From UBA4644 sp964541085 (GTDB taxonomy: Bacteria; Bacillota; Clostridia; Oscillospirales; Butyricicoccaceae): DNA of 49,663 bases. Both the position numbers and the translations under genes were made by a program. Positions 33,901 to 40,269 of the stretch are shown piece by piece. The stretch lies in contig CAZIPA010000013.1 in the NCBI GenBank assembly GCA_964541085.1, forward strand, positions 1-49,663, read 5' to 3'. Below the pieces are notes generated by a model, which ran no database searches, was not told where the DNA came from, and saw only the letters and a program-made list of their open reading frames with translations. How positions within the stretch are numbered: position 1 is the stretch's first letter; the number at the start of each line of letters is the position of its first letter.

Positions 33901-35474
33901 TGGCCTTTGACTATACCACCGGCACCATGTACGGCGTTGCCTACAATTCCATGAGCGCCAGCTCTCTGGTGCAGATCAATCTGGAGACCGCTCAGGTCAC
34001 GGAGATCGGCCGGACGCTGGACGGCGAAGATAAGCTGGATCTGCGCACCCTGACGGTGGATGCCGAGGGCCGGATGTATGCCATCACCGTGGACGGCAAG
34101 CTGTATCAGCTGGACAAGACCACCGGCGAAGGCACCTTTGTGGGCGAAACCGGCATTATCAATCTGGATGCCTACCAGTCCATGACCTACGATTATGACA
34201 CCGGCAATACCTACTGGGCCCAGTATGGCAACGACGGCACCAACGGCCTGCAGCTGCTGGATCTGGAAACCGGCGCAGCCACCAATCTGGGCAGTGTGTA
34301 CGGCGTGGGCGCTTCTGTGGCCGCTCTGTATACCGTGTCTGAAAACGAGCCTGCGGTTCCCGCTGTGGTGGAGGCTGAAGGCATTGCTCTGCCGGAGAAG
34401 CAGACTGTTGTCGTGGGCGATACGCTGACGCTGGAAGCCACTGTGCTGCCCGTTTCTGTGGCAGAGGTGGAAGGAGAAGTCGAATGGAGCTCCGATAATA
34501 CAGCCGTGGCTACCGTGGAAGATGGCGTTGTCACCGGTGTGAAGGCCGGTACGGCAGTGATCACCGCGTCTGTTAACGGCATCGAGGCCCAGTGTGTTGT
34601 CACGGTGACGGCCGAGGCCCGCCGCTTCTATGCCTACGATGAGGACAACCGCCAGTGGATCAGCTTCACCGCCGAGGATCCCACCGTGACCACGGTGGAG
34701 CGCGCCGACGCCGAGGACGAGGAAAAGATCATGGCCTCCCTGTATCACGACGGCAAGCTCTATTCCTTCACTGCGGACGGCAAATACTGGTCTGTGAACC
34801 CCGAAACCTTTGAGAGAACGCTCATCAGCGATGACTTTGCCGATCTCTATGCCGGCATTGAGATCTCTGACTGGTGGGGCGGTGTGGAAACCAACTATTA
34901 TAAGCTGATGCCTCTGTCCATGGCCTATGACGAGACCGAGGGTCAGGCGTATGTCCAGATGATGGCTTACGAGCTTATGGATTATGGCTATGACTTCTAC
35001 GATTTCTTCAGCCTGCTGATGATTCCCATCGACCTGGAAAAGGGCGAGGTGGAGTACACCTTCGAGACGGCTTACATGATGGACTATGACACCTGGGAGT
35101 CCTATGAGCTGGAGATCAAGGCCATCGCCGGCGACTATTATCAGACCGAAGAAGGCTTTACCAACGCCGTTCTGGTGGAGGATGGCATTGCCACCTTTGT
35201 GAACACCTTCGACTCCGGCCTGGTTACCTGCTGGAATCTGAAGACCGGCGAGATCATGGAAGTGGCTCTGGTCTTCAATTACTGGGGCAATGCCGAGCAT
35301 GGCCGCGGTATGTACAGAGATCCGCTCACCGGTGAGGTCTATATCATTCGGGATATGCGTGACTGGGGTGGCCCTGTGACCCTGAATACCCTGTCGCTGA
35401 CCGATGCGGACATTACCGACCTTGGCTTCGTCGGCGACGGCGCCAACATCGTGAACAGTCTGTTCCTGAAGTAA
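27909..35474 (+). CDS. Giant secreted subtilase (S8) with internal dockerin, Big_2 and propeller-like repeats
   Basis: 2,521 residues. Signal peptide 1-25; I9-type propeptide (about 85-205); S8 catalytic domain with D246 (IIDTGLD), H325 (DHGTHVAG) and S660 (SGTSMATPH), split by a PA-like insert (about 480-610), as in lactocepin/C5a peptidase. A dockerin lies at about 811-868 with two F-hand calcium loops: D815 (DYNEDGLSDRNDV) and D845 (DLTGDGKIDTADV). Fn3-like regions with SPNGDGYQDAIQD follow (about 870-1190). Then four propeller-like blocks rich in Y-D and 'LYxLDxxTGxxT' repeats alternate with three Big_2 Ig-like domains (about 1467-1547, 1812-1894, 2154-2234). No LPXTG, SLH or C-terminal membrane segment is present, so attachment may rely on the dockerin. 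Start set by AGGAGG; the frame overlaps the preceding gene only slightly upstream. Confidence 0.93.
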   Translation: MKKKVLSLVLAVLMVVSLLPVAAFAKVEPQLKQESELSAAERNAVIAQNRPQKAGETGAAGGVTVTPVSGDGLEVKEQPEESAQAAYVTNYDDADMVRVMVVLEGVSLLDSGFSKEELSSVQAAYVQEAMEEMQDALVSQIQTVVDELALSAPYARSRQTAQVETLYHYTTLLNGVSLRMPYGALETVREMAGVDAAFVVPTYSVPEDMTYATADPAMLVTKTDFGSASAWDAGYTGDGMKIAIIDTGLDADHPSFAADPAGPSLDEGDIEAVLTQLNSYERFSAKSAVDLKARNLYRSAKVAYGFNYVDNDLDITHDKDQQGDHGTHVAGITAANHTEGTEVVGVAPDAQLLIMKVFGKNGGAYWDDIVAALEDSMVLGADAVNMSLGSPAGFSQSDESLAEFNEWADRVYAEAEEHDLVLAIAAGNSYSAAFGTPLGTNMNLASDPDNGIVSSPATYRSATMVASLENAAVMYNYVAVGGEKVPYTDVAAYPFLNLAAYGQTEYTYVMVDGYGTAADFAAVGESWENYGKIAVISRGALAFTEKQTNASNAGFSGLIVYNNGDDGLMNMEDSGLLPNIFTDKAGGAVLAAAADENGEGTLVIASDMTRVDSPTGGQLSDFSSWGVSSDLTLNPDVTAPGGNIYSTVNNGKYGVMSGTSMATPHIAGMSALVMEHLHRNYAGNSDSWYHTVAEALIMSTAEPVADTNGILYSPRKQGAGSANVYAAVTAPAYLTVDGSTPKASLGDDDSKKGEYSFTFQINNLTDAALSYRLDGTTLTDQVVELDGVKYMSETGRELDATVSFAVDGVFSPALDYNEDGLSDRNDVQDFLDDVNYERTVNGKWDLTGDGKIDTADVQALYQLLDSSLQAEALVTVPADGSLTVRVTVKLTAQDKAYMDANYENGIYVDGFVRCYGQDAEGDLSLPFMAFYGDWSAAPAMDDTGWDLFNEAPKRYWNVLWTDVNYYYNLGANPYVTEERNDAHNVLSPNGDGYQDAIQDIYLGMLRNARKVNFILKDGNGQVVRETTGDYVRKSYYNSGYGLCIPYIYSNYVTDPLYDFADAQELSHYTFTIEAYLDDGDEVADDIVTMPIVIDTTAPTIDPASVKQETVDGKRMLTFTVSDNYDVAAVITMTTAGSIIERIPVDTKTAGVDGETATITLDVSKYDTEFVVVATDYGFNEIYYNFSFDGEGTTNVNSDAFYGYRQMSVIASGNYLVATAAYNGWYSFEDASSMLMHTDAYYSGEAAVQAAEYVDGWIIGVDVNNNIFASKAGSWDRNVFGTLGDYPMALDMAYDFTRDILYVLTDEAVAGEGGYLLKLDVLTGELTELCQPTGYANDQTVYDSGYVYVRTHGQALTLACDNDGVLYTINHADGDLYTLDPETGVATLVGATGYSPKYYQSMTVDHATNKLYWAAYQSYTGTSHFYEVDKATGKATEASSEGIQHNAQLTGLFKPYTAYSKDIIPDAAALTGMQLNTSGVTLAAGTQTLLTAASVPYYAALNNVRWSSDDTSVATVDETGVVTAVSQGEATITASCDGQTAQCVITVLKVEADLMVHDAMNLQWLTFQANQPQNARDAYGMTTVDSSYNYFISAAYAHGTVYAFDYYGNFYQMDAETKQGTRVGANIQFNGTSGLMLAMSYNYADGYLYGIGQVVNGWDSYYYLVRINPANGKHTVVGEFDAMSYGIPVNLAVDRNGTFYTVMDVTDYSTYEQVSRIYTFNAEDVYGGYLDITEGENLRNFAPSETASVSSLVWSEDNGCLLWANYYGQLLRVLPESGETLLLGYIGNTAGNSNIMNTCLVEFVENEPESPAGVEITGLSMQDSFKLLVGSSVSVSVAVEPWNASADFEYQIEDTGVATISDKGILTGISEGTTTLTVTEKTSGESLTADITVVPSTGDIYGVVVQDLNYGANYFVAIPDTDPTSIEPIYDFSLTNFAPYAGAYYDGYLYAYSHVVEDMQDLDGFDYEYKYYLLKIDLVDYSFEVLGNNRRVHETMMDMAFDYTTGTMYGVAYNSMSASSLVQINLETAQVTEIGRTLDGEDKLDLRTLTVDAEGRMYAITVDGKLYQLDKTTGEGTFVGETGIINLDAYQSMTYDYDTGNTYWAQYGNDGTNGLQLLDLETGAATNLGSVYGVGASVAALYTVSENEPAVPAVVEAEGIALPEKQTVVVGDTLTLEATVLPVSVAEVEGEVEWSSDNTAVATVEDGVVTGVKAGTAVITASVNGIEAQCVVTVTAEARRFYAYDEDNRQWISFTAEDPTVTTVERADAEDEEKIMASLYHDGKLYSFTADGKYWSVNPETFERTLISDDFADLYAGIEISDWWGGVETNYYKLMPLSMAYDETEGQAYVQMMAYELMDYGYDFYDFFSLLMIPIDLEKGEVEYTFETAYMMDYDTWESYELEIKAIAGDYYQTEEGFTNAVLVEDGIATFVNTFDSGLVTCWNLKTGEIMEVALVFNYWGNAEHGRGMYRDPLTGEVYIIRDMRDWGGPVTLNTLSLTDADITDLGFVGDGANIVNSLFLK

Positions 35475-35507
35475 TCTTTTCCGGTACAGACCTGCGCACA
35501 AAACAAC

Positions 35508-35541
35508 AATCCCCCATGGGTAAACCATGGGGGATTTTCTT
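35508..35541. terminator. Bidirectional terminator after the subtilase
   Basis: AATCCCCCATGG-GTAAA-CCATGGGGGATT followed by TTCTT; a 12-base perfect stem between convergent genes. Confidence 0.88.
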
Positions 35542-35562
35542 ATGATTATGATGCGGGAGAAA

Positions 35563-36588
35563 TCAGAGGGCGGCCAGCAGGGCCTGCACCTGCTCCGGTG
35601 TGGTAGCCCAGCTGGTACAGAAGCGGGCCTTTCGATGGGTGGCATCGGCGGGGCCGTAATCGTCAAAGGAAAAGTCCTTTTGCAGCCGCTCCACCTCCTC
35701 CAGAGACAGAATGGGGAATTGCTGGTTGGTGGTGCTGTCGCACATGAAGGAATAACCCCTGGCGGCAAAGCCCTCCTTCAGCACCCGGGCCAGGGCAATG
35801 GCGTGCTGTCCCATTTTGAAATACAGATCGTCGGTAAACAGGGTGTCAAACTGAATGCCCAGCAGCCGTCCCTTGGCCAGCAGACCGCCCCGCTGCTTGA
35901 TGAGGGAGCGAATGTCGGGAATCAGCGCCGGATCGGGCAGCACCAGCGCCTCACCGAACAGCGCACCCACCTTGGTGCCGCCGATGTAAAACACATCGCA
36001 CAGAGAGGCCAGCTGGGGCAGGGTCAGATCGTTGTCCTCCGCCGCCAGCGCATAGGAAAGCCGTGCGCCGTCAATGTACAGGGGCAGGTGATATTGTTTG
36101 CAGACGGCATACAGCGCCTCCAGCTCGGCCCGCCTGTACAGCGTGCCGGTCTCCGTGGGCTGGGAGATATAGACCATGCCGGGCTTGACGATGTGCTCCC
36201 AGGAGGCATCCTGCTGCCACGCCAGAACGGCATCCTCCACCAGCCGGGCGGTGAGCTTGCCGTCTACGCCGGGCAGGGCCAGCACCTTGTGGCCGGTTCC
36301 CTCAATGGCGCCGGATTCATGACAGTTGATGTGGCCGGTGTCCACCGACAGCACACCCTCCCAGGGGCGCAGCAGGGCATAAATCACCGTGGTGTTGGTC
36401 TGGGTGCCGCCCACCAGAAAATGCACGGCGGCCTGGGGCAGCTGACAGGCGGCACGAATCTTGTCCGCAGCGGCGGCGCAATAGGGATCGGTGCTGTAGC
36501 CCAGCGTCTGTTCCAGATTGGTTTCCAGCAGCCTTTGCAGAATGGCGGGATGGGCTCCCTCCAGATAATCACAGTCAAAACGAATCAT
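35563..36588 (-). CDS. ltaE: Threonine aldolase-type PLP enzyme
   Basis: 341 residues, fold type I PLP lyase of the Beta_elim_lyase family, splitting L-threonine or L-allo-threonine to glycine and acetaldehyde. PLP lysine is K206 (YIGGTKVGALFGEALV), with D173 and R176 (YIDGARLSYAL) holding the cofactor, and HINCHESGAIEGTGHKV carrying the active-site histidine region. The start at 36588 follows AAGGAG; 34 further in-frame codons upstream have no support. Family members also act on other beta-hydroxy amino acids. It may supply glycine; it lies back-to-back with the cobalamin operon. Confidence 0.88.
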   Translation of the reverse strand: MIRFDCDYLEGAHPAILQRLLETNLEQTLGYSTDPYCAAAADKIRAACQLPQAAVHFLVGGTQTNTTVIYALLRPWEGVLSVDTGHINCHESGAIEGTGHKVLALPGVDGKLTARLVEDAVLAWQQDASWEHIVKPGMVYISQPTETGTLYRRAELEALYAVCKQYHLPLYIDGARLSYALAAEDNDLTLPQLASLCDVFYIGGTKVGALFGEALVLPDPALIPDIRSLIKQRGGLLAKGRLLGIQFDTLFTDDLYFKMGQHAIALARVLKEGFAARGYSFMCDSTTNQQFPILSLEEVERLQKDFSFDDYGPADATHRKARFCTSWATTPEQVQALLAAL

Positions 36589-36673
36589 AGATGCTTCTCC
36601 TTCCATGGACTTCTGTCCTCTATTGTAAGCGAAACATGGCGGCTTTGCAAGAGAAAATCGCCCCGCGCCCCAC

Positions 36674-36702
36674 TTTACACCGGCTTTCACCGCTGATATA
36701 AT
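36674..36702 (+). promoter_or_regulatory. Promoter of the cobalamin nucleotide-loop operon
   Basis: TTTACA (36674-36679), 17-base spacer, TATAAT (36697-36702). The leader before the coding frame is only about 30 bases, too short for a cobalamin riboswitch. Confidence 0.85.
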
Positions 36703-36737
36703 AAGGCCGAAAGCAAAGAGAAGGGCGGGCGGTTTGT

Positions 36738-37502
36738 CTGAACAGAAATGAACAGATTTATATTGCGGGGGTGGCCTCGGATTGCCGGGAAGCGGCTCTG
36801 CGCTGGGGGCTGGGTGTGGAAAGCGATCTGTTCTGCACCGCCGTCAATCTGGAAGATCCGGCCTGTATGGCGCAGGAGCAGGCGCTTGTGGAGGGAATTG
36901 CCCGGCGCATCATCCACGGCCCCTTTAACGAGCTGTGTCCCGCTGCCATTGATCCCCAGGTGCGGGAGCTGACCCGGCGGCGGTATGCGCAGGCTCTGCT
37001 GGCGGCACGGCAGCTGGGAACGGGACGGCTGGTGCTGCACAGCGGCTATATTCCCCTGATTTATTTTCCGGAATGGTTTGTGGAGCAGTCGGTACAGTTC
37101 TGGCAGGATTTTCTGCGGGACAAGCCGGAGGATACCCGGATATTGCTGGAAAATGTGCTGGAGGACGAGCCTTCCATGACGGCGGAAATCGTGGCCCGGG
37201 TGAACGATCCCCGGCTGCGGCTGTGTCTGGATGTGGGACACGCCCATTGTCAGACGAAACAGCATCCGGTGGAGGATTGGGTGCGGCATTGGGCCCCCTG
37301 GCTGGGCCATGTTCACCTGCACAACAATGATACCAGCTGGGATACCCATTCTTCCCTGTGGGAGGGGAGCATTCCCATGGAGCATATTTTGGAGCTGCTG
37401 GCGCAGCTGGCACCGCAGGCCACCTGGACACTGGAAACCCGGGAGGCAGAGGGCAGCTGCCGCTGGCTGGCAGAAAGGCATTGGATCGGTGAAACACTAT
37501 GA
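36738..37502 (+). CDS. TIM-barrel protein (sugar phosphate isomerase/AP endonuclease 2 family) in cobalamin operon
   Basis: About 254 residues. AP_endonuc_2-type motifs: the first strand IYIAGVASD, LVLHSGYIP, ILLENVLEDEPS with a metal Glu, CLDVGHAHC with metal Asp and His, and LGHVHLHNNDTSWDTHSSL with His and Asp ligands, then WTLETREAE. The metal site of the family is therefore intact. The start is unclear: the first-strand residues lie upstream of the first in-frame GTG (36771), and between the stop at 36702 and that GTG there is no ATG, GTG or TTG. The CTG at 36738, placed after AAGGGCGGGCGG, is the likeliest start. It overlaps cobT by ATGA, so it probably serves the same pathway, but its reaction is unknown. 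Confidence 0.75.
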   Translation: MNRNEQIYIAGVASDCREAALRWGLGVESDLFCTAVNLEDPACMAQEQALVEGIARRIIHGPFNELCPAAIDPQVRELTRRRYAQALLAARQLGTGRLVLHSGYIPLIYFPEWFVEQSVQFWQDFLRDKPEDTRILLENVLEDEPSMTAEIVARVNDPRLRLCLDVGHAHCQTKQHPVEDWVRHWAPWLGHVHLHNNDTSWDTHSSLWEGSIPMEHILELLAQLAPQATWTLETREAEGSCRWLAERHWIGETL

Positions 37503-38617
37503 GCTATGAAACGGCAATTCAGAATACCATTGCGGCCATCCGTCCGGCGGACAGGGCGGCTATGGAGCAGGCCCGGGCACGGCAGGCAGGACTGGCAAAG
37601 CCGCCCAACAGTCTGGGCAGACTGGAGGAGCTGAGCATCCGTCTGGCGGGCATGACCGGCAAGGTGAACAACACCGTCAAAACCCGCCGTCTGGTGGTGT
37701 TCTGCGCGGATAACGGCGTGTGGGAAGAGGGCGTTTCCTGCGCACCCCAGAGTGTCACGCTGGCCCAGACGGTCAATCTCACCCGGGGCATCACCGGGGC
37801 TTCCGCGCTGGCGGCCCATTTTGGCGACCAGCTGCGGGTGGTGGATGTGGGGGTCAAGGCCCCTGTCGAGGCTGAAGGCGTGATCAACCGCCGGGTGGCA
37901 GACGGCACAAAAAATCTGGCCCGGGAACCGGCTATGACCCGTCTTCAGGCCATGCAGGCGATGATCGCCGGTGTGGAACAGGCCTGTGTGGCCAGGGCCG
38001 AGGGCGTGGAGCTGCTGGGTCTGGGAGAAATGGGCATCGGCAACACCACCACCTCTTCGGCGGTGCTGGCGGCGCTGCTGGACTGTGACCCGGAAACGGT
38101 GACGGGCCGGGGCGGCGGTCTGCTGGAGGATGCCTTTGCCCGGAAAAAACAGGTGATTCGCCGGGCGCTGGAGCTGCATTCCCCCGACAAAAATGATCCC
38201 ATAGATGTGCTGGCCAAGGTGGGCGGCTTTGATCTGTGCGCCATGTGCGGCGCTTTTCTGGGTGCGGCGGCAGAGCACCTGCCGGTGGTCATTGACGGCT
38301 TTATTGCGGCGGTGGCGGCGCTGTGCGCCGTGCGGCTGTGTCCGGCGGCGGCAGATTATATGATTCCCTCTCACGGCTCCTGCGAGCCGGGCTTCCGGCT
38401 GGCTATGGAGGCGCTGGGACTGGAGCCCTATCTGGATTTGCAGCTGCGGCTGGGCGAGGGCAGCGGCTGTCCGCTGGCATTTTTGCTGGTGGAGGCGGCC
38501 TGTGCCGTGATGAATGATATGGGCAGCTTTTCCAGCGCAGGCATCAACGATGCCTATCTGGAGCCCATCCGGCAGGGGGATGCCTTTGACCGGAATCGGG
38601 AGGATGCTTCATGCTGA
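37499..38617 (+). CDS. cobT: Nicotinate-nucleotide--dimethylbenzimidazole phosphoribosyltransferase
   Basis: 372 residues; activates the lower ligand base of cobalamin by moving ribose-phosphate from nicotinate mononucleotide, giving alpha-ribazole phosphate. Motifs: KPPNSLGRLEELS, VVFCADNGVWEEGVS, LLGLGEMGIGNTTTSSAV, PSHGSCEPGF, and the catalytic E320 in LRLGEGSGCPLA. The ATG overlaps the previous stop by four bases, and its own end overlaps cobU by seven. Only the late, nucleotide-loop genes are here, so the operon fits corrinoid salvage and lower-ligand exchange; de novo corrin genes may lie elsewhere. Confidence 0.97.
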   Translation: MSYETAIQNTIAAIRPADRAAMEQARARQAGLAKPPNSLGRLEELSIRLAGMTGKVNNTVKTRRLVVFCADNGVWEEGVSCAPQSVTLAQTVNLTRGITGASALAAHFGDQLRVVDVGVKAPVEAEGVINRRVADGTKNLAREPAMTRLQAMQAMIAGVEQACVARAEGVELLGLGEMGIGNTTTSSAVLAALLDCDPETVTGRGGGLLEDAFARKKQVIRRALELHSPDKNDPIDVLAKVGGFDLCAMCGAFLGAAAEHLPVVIDGFIAAVAALCAVRLCPAAADYMIPSHGSCEPGFRLAMEALGLEPYLDLQLRLGEGSGCPLAFLLVEAACAVMNDMGSFSSAGINDAYLEPIRQGDAFDRNREDASC

Positions 38618-39147
38618 TTTTTCTCTCCGGCGGTGCGAAAAACGGCAAGACGCTGCTGGCTCAGCGGCTGTGTGTCCGCCTTGCGGGAGAGGGGCCGCTG
38701 TATTATCTGGCCACTATGATTCCCCACGACGGAGAGGATGAGGCCCGGATCGCCCGACATCTGCGGGAACGGGAGGGCTGGGGCTTTCAGACGCTGGAAT
38801 GGGGCCGGGAGCTGGATCGGCATATGGCGGAAACGCCCCGGGGCGGCACGGTGCTCATGGACAGTGTGACGGCGCTGCTGGCCAACGAGATGTTCCCCGG
38901 GCCGGAGGCCGATCTGACTGCGCCGGAACGGGTGCGGCGGCAGCTGCTGGAGCTGTGCAGCTGGGCGGACAACTGCGTGTTTATCAGTGATTTTATCTAC
39001 AGTGACGGGGGACGCTATGACCCCCTGACGGAGGCCTATCGCCGGGGTCTGGCGCTGGTGGACCGAAGCCTTTGCGCCCGCTGTGACGCAGTGGCAGAGC
39101 TGTGCGGCGGAATCTGGACGATGCACAAGGGGGTGCTTCCGGAATGA
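38611..39147 (+). CDS. cobU: Adenosylcobinamide kinase/guanylyltransferase
   Basis: 178 residues of the CobU family: P-loop GGAKNGKT (7-14) near the N-terminus, YYLATM strand, the 'ARIARHLREREGWGFQTLE' segment carrying the guanylated-histidine region, 'VLMDSVTALLANEMF' Walker B, and ISDFIYSDGGRYDPLTEAYRR. It phosphorylates adenosylcobinamide and then attaches GMP. Compared with classical CobU the C-terminal end is diverged (the N-E-V-G-x-G-I/V-V-P segment is replaced by DFIYSDGGRYD). A second, short CobU-like protein in the same operon carries a motif nearer to that one, so the two may share or divide the work. Confidence 0.85.
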   Translation: MLIFLSGGAKNGKTLLAQRLCVRLAGEGPLYYLATMIPHDGEDEARIARHLREREGWGFQTLEWGRELDRHMAETPRGGTVLMDSVTALLANEMFPGPEADLTAPERVRRQLLELCSWADNCVFISDFIYSDGGRYDPLTEAYRRGLALVDRSLCARCDAVAELCGGIWTMHKGVLPE

Positions 39148-39878
39148 AACGAATATGGTATGCCTTCTGGATGTGCTGGGGGATGTTCTGCGGCATTCCC
39201 TGCCCGGTGCCCATCTGGGACGAAAACCGGCGGGGGGATATGCTGAAGATGCTGCCGGTGCTGGGCGGTGTGATCGGCGGGCTGTGGGCGCTGCTGGCGT
39301 GGCTTTGTCAGCTGCTGCGGCTGCCCCGGCTGGTGACGGCGGCGGTGCTGTGCGCGGGACTGTGGCTGCTGTCCGGCTGCATTCATCTGGACGGCTTTCT
39401 GGACTGCTGCGACGGCATTTTTTCCCGGCGTTCGTTGGAGGAACGGCAGCGGATCCTCAAGGACAGTCATGTGGGCTCCTTTGCCCTCATCGGGATGGCC
39501 CTGCTGACGGTGACGCAGTTTGCCCTGCTGGCGGAGGCGGAATACCGTCTGCTGCCCATGGCGCTGCTGCCGATGGCGGTGCGGGCCTGTGCGGCGGTGG
39601 CGGTGTCTGTGATGAAAAAGCTGGGTCACAGCGAATATGCCGCAGCGAAAAGCAGCCTCCGGGAGCTCTGGCTGCCGCTGGTGTGTCTGGCGGTGAGCGT
39701 CCTTCTGCCGGCGGCGCTGTACGGCTGGAAGGGACTGGCCCCGCTGGCGGGGGCTTTGGGCTATACGCTGGCGGTGCGCTACGGCGCCGGTCAGCTGGGC
39801 GGCGTGTCCGGGGATGTTTCCGGCTTTGCCCAGACACTGGGCGAGCTGTGCGGCATTGGGGCGCTGGCTCTGTTGTAA
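39144..39878 (+). CDS. cobS: Adenosylcobinamide-GDP ribazoletransferase (cobalamin synthase)
   Basis: 244 residues, membrane protein with about six hydrophobic segments. It joins adenosylcobinamide-GDP with alpha-ribazole (phosphate) at the membrane. The metal-binding HLDGFLDCCDGIFS, the conserved RILKDSHVGSFALIG and the C-terminal GGVSGDVSGFAQTLGE are all present. The ATG at 39144 overlaps the cobU stop by four bases. Confidence 0.95.
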   Translation: MKRIWYAFWMCWGMFCGIPCPVPIWDENRRGDMLKMLPVLGGVIGGLWALLAWLCQLLRLPRLVTAAVLCAGLWLLSGCIHLDGFLDCCDGIFSRRSLEERQRILKDSHVGSFALIGMALLTVTQFALLAEAEYRLLPMALLPMAVRACAAVAVSVMKKLGHSEYAAAKSSLRELWLPLVCLAVSVLLPAALYGWKGLAPLAGALGYTLAVRYGAGQLGGVSGDVSGFAQTLGELCGIGALALL

Positions 39879-39891
39879 GGAGGATGACACA

Positions 39892-40269
39892 ATGAATCTG
39901 ATTATCGGCGGGGCCTATCAGGGCAAAACAGAATATGCCATGGCCCGCTTTTCCCTGAAGCCGGAGGATATTTTCACCTGTCAGGGGGATACTCCGGCGG
40001 ATTTCTCAAAAAAATGTCTGCGGCGGCTGGAGGAATATGCCCGCTATGCCCTGCATCAGGGCCGGGAGCCGCTGGAGCTGCTGCTGGAGCAGGAGGAGCT
40101 GTGGCAGGACAGTGTGTTCGTCTGCGATGAAATTTCCTGCGGTATCGTGCCCATGGATGCGGAGGAGCGGGCCTGGCGGGAGAGTGTGGGGCGGATGCTC
40201 TGCGCCCTGACGGCCCGGGCGGAAACCGTCACACGGCTGTTCTGCGGTCTGCCGCAGGTGCTGAAATGA
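39892..40269 (+). CDS. Short CobU-like P-loop protein
   Basis: 125 residues: a P-loop GGAYQGKT (6-13) and the C-terminal block 'VCDEISCGIVPMDAEERAWRES.GRMLCALTARAETVTRLFCGLPQVLK', which closely matches the CobU end (N-E-V-G-x-G-V-V-P...L-A-x-x-A-D-E-V-x-x-V-x-x-G-I-P-L-x-L-K). The middle, where CobU carries the guanylated histidine, is shortened, so it may have kinase activity only or a regulatory role. AAGGAGG lies eight bases before the ATG. It follows cobS and overlaps the phosphatase gene by four bases. Confidence 0.75.
   Translation: MNLIIGGAYQGKTEYAMARFSLKPEDIFTCQGDTPADFSKKCLRRLEEYARYALHQGREPLELLLEQEELWQDSVFVCDEISCGIVPMDAEERAWRESVGRMLCALTARAETVTRLFCGLPQVLK

Noticed and set aside
27813..35768. 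Reverse-strand open frame of about 2,650 codons opposite the subtilase
   Set aside because: Its translation is rich in His, Gly, Ile and Gln with no domain, no ribosome binding site and no conserved motif, and it is a side effect of the subtilase avoiding TTA, CTA and TCA codons. It is a large antisense artefact, though a striking one.
36589..36737. Cobalamin riboswitch in front of the cobalamin operon
   Set aside because: Only about 30 bases lie between the expected transcription start and the coding frame, and no B12-box-like sequence (GCCACTG) is present.
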